From Methylobacterium sp. B4 (GTDB lineage: Bacteria; Pseudomonadota; Alphaproteobacteria; Rhizobiales; Beijerinckiaceae): a stretch of DNA of 64,000 bases. The translations under genes and the position numbers were made by a program. Below the pieces are notes generated by a model. That model saw nothing but the letters and a program-made list of their open reading frames with translations. It had not been told where the DNA came from and did not search any database. Below, piece by piece: positions 63,155 to 64,000 of this stretch. How positions within the stretch are numbered: the first letter of the stretch is position 1; the number at the start of each line of letters is the position of its first letter. Location of the stretch: assembly GCF_003201865.1 (NCBI RefSeq), contig NZ_QJJJ01000003.1, forward strand, positions 186,001 to 250,000. The letters are read 5' to 3'.

Positions 63155-63430
63155 ATGGCACACATCATTCACCTTCCGGACACTCCCCAGGGCAGCCCCT
63201 GGCCGTCACCGGCCGCCGCGACGCCCGCCGGCCGACCGCTTGGCGGCCCCGCTGCAACGGTCGACGCCTTCCTCGACGGCCTGTTCGATGCCCTGCGGCT
63301 GGCGTGGTGGGACGGATCCTCCCTGCGCCTGAGCCGGGGCGGGCTGGAATCGCTCGTCGGCCTGGAGCCCGGCGACGCGACGCCCCCGCGCCGCGGCCTC
63401 GTGGCGGCACGCGTGACGGTGCGGGCATGA
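63155..63430 (+). CDS. Hypothetical protein, 91 residues
   Basis: Begins MAHIIHLPDTPQGSPWPSPA, with a Pro/Ala-rich N-terminal third and a helical middle (TVDAFLDGLFDALRLAWWDG) that is hydrophobic enough to bind another protein but not a membrane helix. It follows an AT-rich 150-base stretch (62990-63140) that is unlike the rest of the window and probably holds its promoter. Its stop overlaps the next gene (ATGA). Not recognised. Confidence 0.55.
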   Translation: MAHIIHLPDTPQGSPWPSPAAATPAGRPLGGPAATVDAFLDGLFDALRLAWWDGSSLRLSRGGLESLVGLEPGDATPPRRGLVAARVTVRA

Positions 63431-63753
63431 GCGCGGGTCTGATCACCACCTTGCCGGACGCCGCGGAGCGTCACGCGCAGGGCACGCTCGAGCGGGCTCT
63501 GACGGCCGCCTTCTGGCAGGCGCTGCAGCGGGAGCCGATGCACGTCATGGCAGCCCTGGAGGCTGCGGCGCGCACCGTGGGGGCGCTCTACCGGCAGGCC
63601 GCCGCCGTGCACGGCCCCAACGGCTCCTGCTGCTGCGGCTGGGAGCCGGATCCGGATTGCGACCTCATCGTGCTGGAAGCGATGCTGGCCGCCGCCCTCT
63701 CCCGCCCCGGCCACACGGATCTCGCCGACATGGCGCCGGCCGGCCGGGCCTGA
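63427..63753 (+). CDS. Hypothetical protein with cysteine cluster
   Basis: A 108-residue protein, helical in its first two thirds (ERALTAAFWQALQREPMHVM; ALEAAARTVGALYRQAAA), then a compact cysteine cluster NGSCCCGWEPDPDCD that could bind metal, and a final helix. The start overlaps the stop of the 91-residue gene (ATGA), so the two are coupled. No known family; a metal-linked regulatory or scaffold role is possible. Confidence 0.55.
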   Translation: MSAGLITTLPDAAERHAQGTLERALTAAFWQALQREPMHVMAALEAAARTVGALYRQAAAVHGPNGSCCCGWEPDPDCDLIVLEAMLAAALSRPGHTDLADMAPAGRA

Positions 63754-63844
63754 TCCCGGGTCGGTCGTCGCGGGGCAGCGCGACACGCTTGACGGGTCGA
63801 TCCGGCTGGAGCGCGCCTCATTCGGCCCGCGCCGCGCCCCGGGT

Positions 63845-64000
63845 TCAGCTGCGGGCGACCGCATCCGAGGCGCCGGGGCCGAGCAGGATCTCCTCCTCCT
63901 CGTCGGCCTCGCCGTCCATCTCGTGGTCGGCCTCCTCGTGGCCCGTGACGCCCGCGGCTTCCGCGAGGCTGCGGGCGACCTTGCGCAGGAGCTTGCGCAG
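63845..64000 (-). CDS. Partial protein with acidic C-terminus
   Basis: The last 51 codons of a minus-strand gene that enters from the right edge. The visible part has a basic helix (LRKLLRKVARSLAEAAG) and then a strongly acidic stretch (HEEADHEMDGEADEEEEILL) before the stop. It converges on the 108-residue gene, with 91 bases between. Function unknown. Confidence 0.5.
   Translation of the reverse strand: MRKLLRKVARSLAEAAGVTGHEEADHEMDGEADEEEEILLGPGASDAVARS

Overview
The window is a GC-rich alphaproteobacterial chromosome segment and most resembles Methylobacterium/Methylorubrum (Rhizobiales). The evidence is the CtrA cell-cycle regulator beside flagellar export genes, genes of PQQ-dependent alcohol oxidation (PedF-type cytochrome c and a PQQ-associated substrate-binding protein and beta-propeller), promoter-like sites matching the alphaproteobacterial general stress response (GSR) sigma factor EcfG, and malic enzyme and formamidase-type genes. 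The genus is an inference. There is no rRNA, tRNA, CRISPR array, intact mobile element or phage.

Layout. 1-7.0 kb: a pedF-type cytochrome c and a cut-off secreted protein on the minus strand; divergent from them runs a tightly coupled plus-strand set of PQQ-associated binding protein, YVTN beta-propeller, NosR-like flavo-iron-sulfur membrane protein, ApbE flavin transferase and a VWA-type DUF1194 protein. 7.0-13.2 kb: a remnant of a D-lactate dehydrogenase gene, a SUV3-like RNA helicase, and an overlapping pair of hybrid histidine kinase and KaiC-like ATPase. 13.2-27.3 kb: a stress/carbohydrate island with hsp20, a GH65 disaccharide phosphorylase with a beta-phosphoglucomutase-like HAD enzyme, and a divergent operon of acetate kinase, HlyD/RbbA/ABC-2 exporter and phosphoketolase. 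27.5-37.7 kb: a GAF hybrid kinase, a decayed GNAT gene, an RhtA-like exporter, a DUF808 protein, Tex, KpsT- and KpsE-like capsule export genes, and two envelope/stress proteins. 37.8-44.8 kb: flhA, a YbhN-like membrane protein, fliJ, fliI and ctrA. 44.8-50.4 kb: small secreted and DUF3297 proteins, a hexapeptide acetyltransferase, maeB and an exported acetamidase/formamidase. 50.4-54.2 kb: a molybdenum aldehyde oxidoreductase operon (paoABC type). 54.5-64 kb: an M20 peptidase, a four-gene glycosyltransferase operon, a small charged protein, a fluoride channel, a D-Ala-D-Ala dipeptidase and unknown small genes.

How it fits together. GGAAC-N16-CGTT sites, the EcfG consensus as I recall it, lie before hsp20, between the GH65 operon and ackA (read on both strands), and before paoABC; a one-mismatch site precedes a small charged gene at 61.5 kb. 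I infer that disaccharide phosphorolysis, the phosphoketolase-acetate kinase shunt, an exporter, a small heat-shock chaperone and an aldehyde-detoxifying enzyme form part of one stress regulon. The hsp20 leader also looks like a ROSE-type RNA thermometer. The NosR-like protein carries a variant ApbE flavinylation motif and lies directly before apbE, suggesting a self-contained membrane electron-transfer module linked to PQQ metabolism. Near-consensus CtrA sites occur at flhA and in the fliI/ctrA intergenic region.
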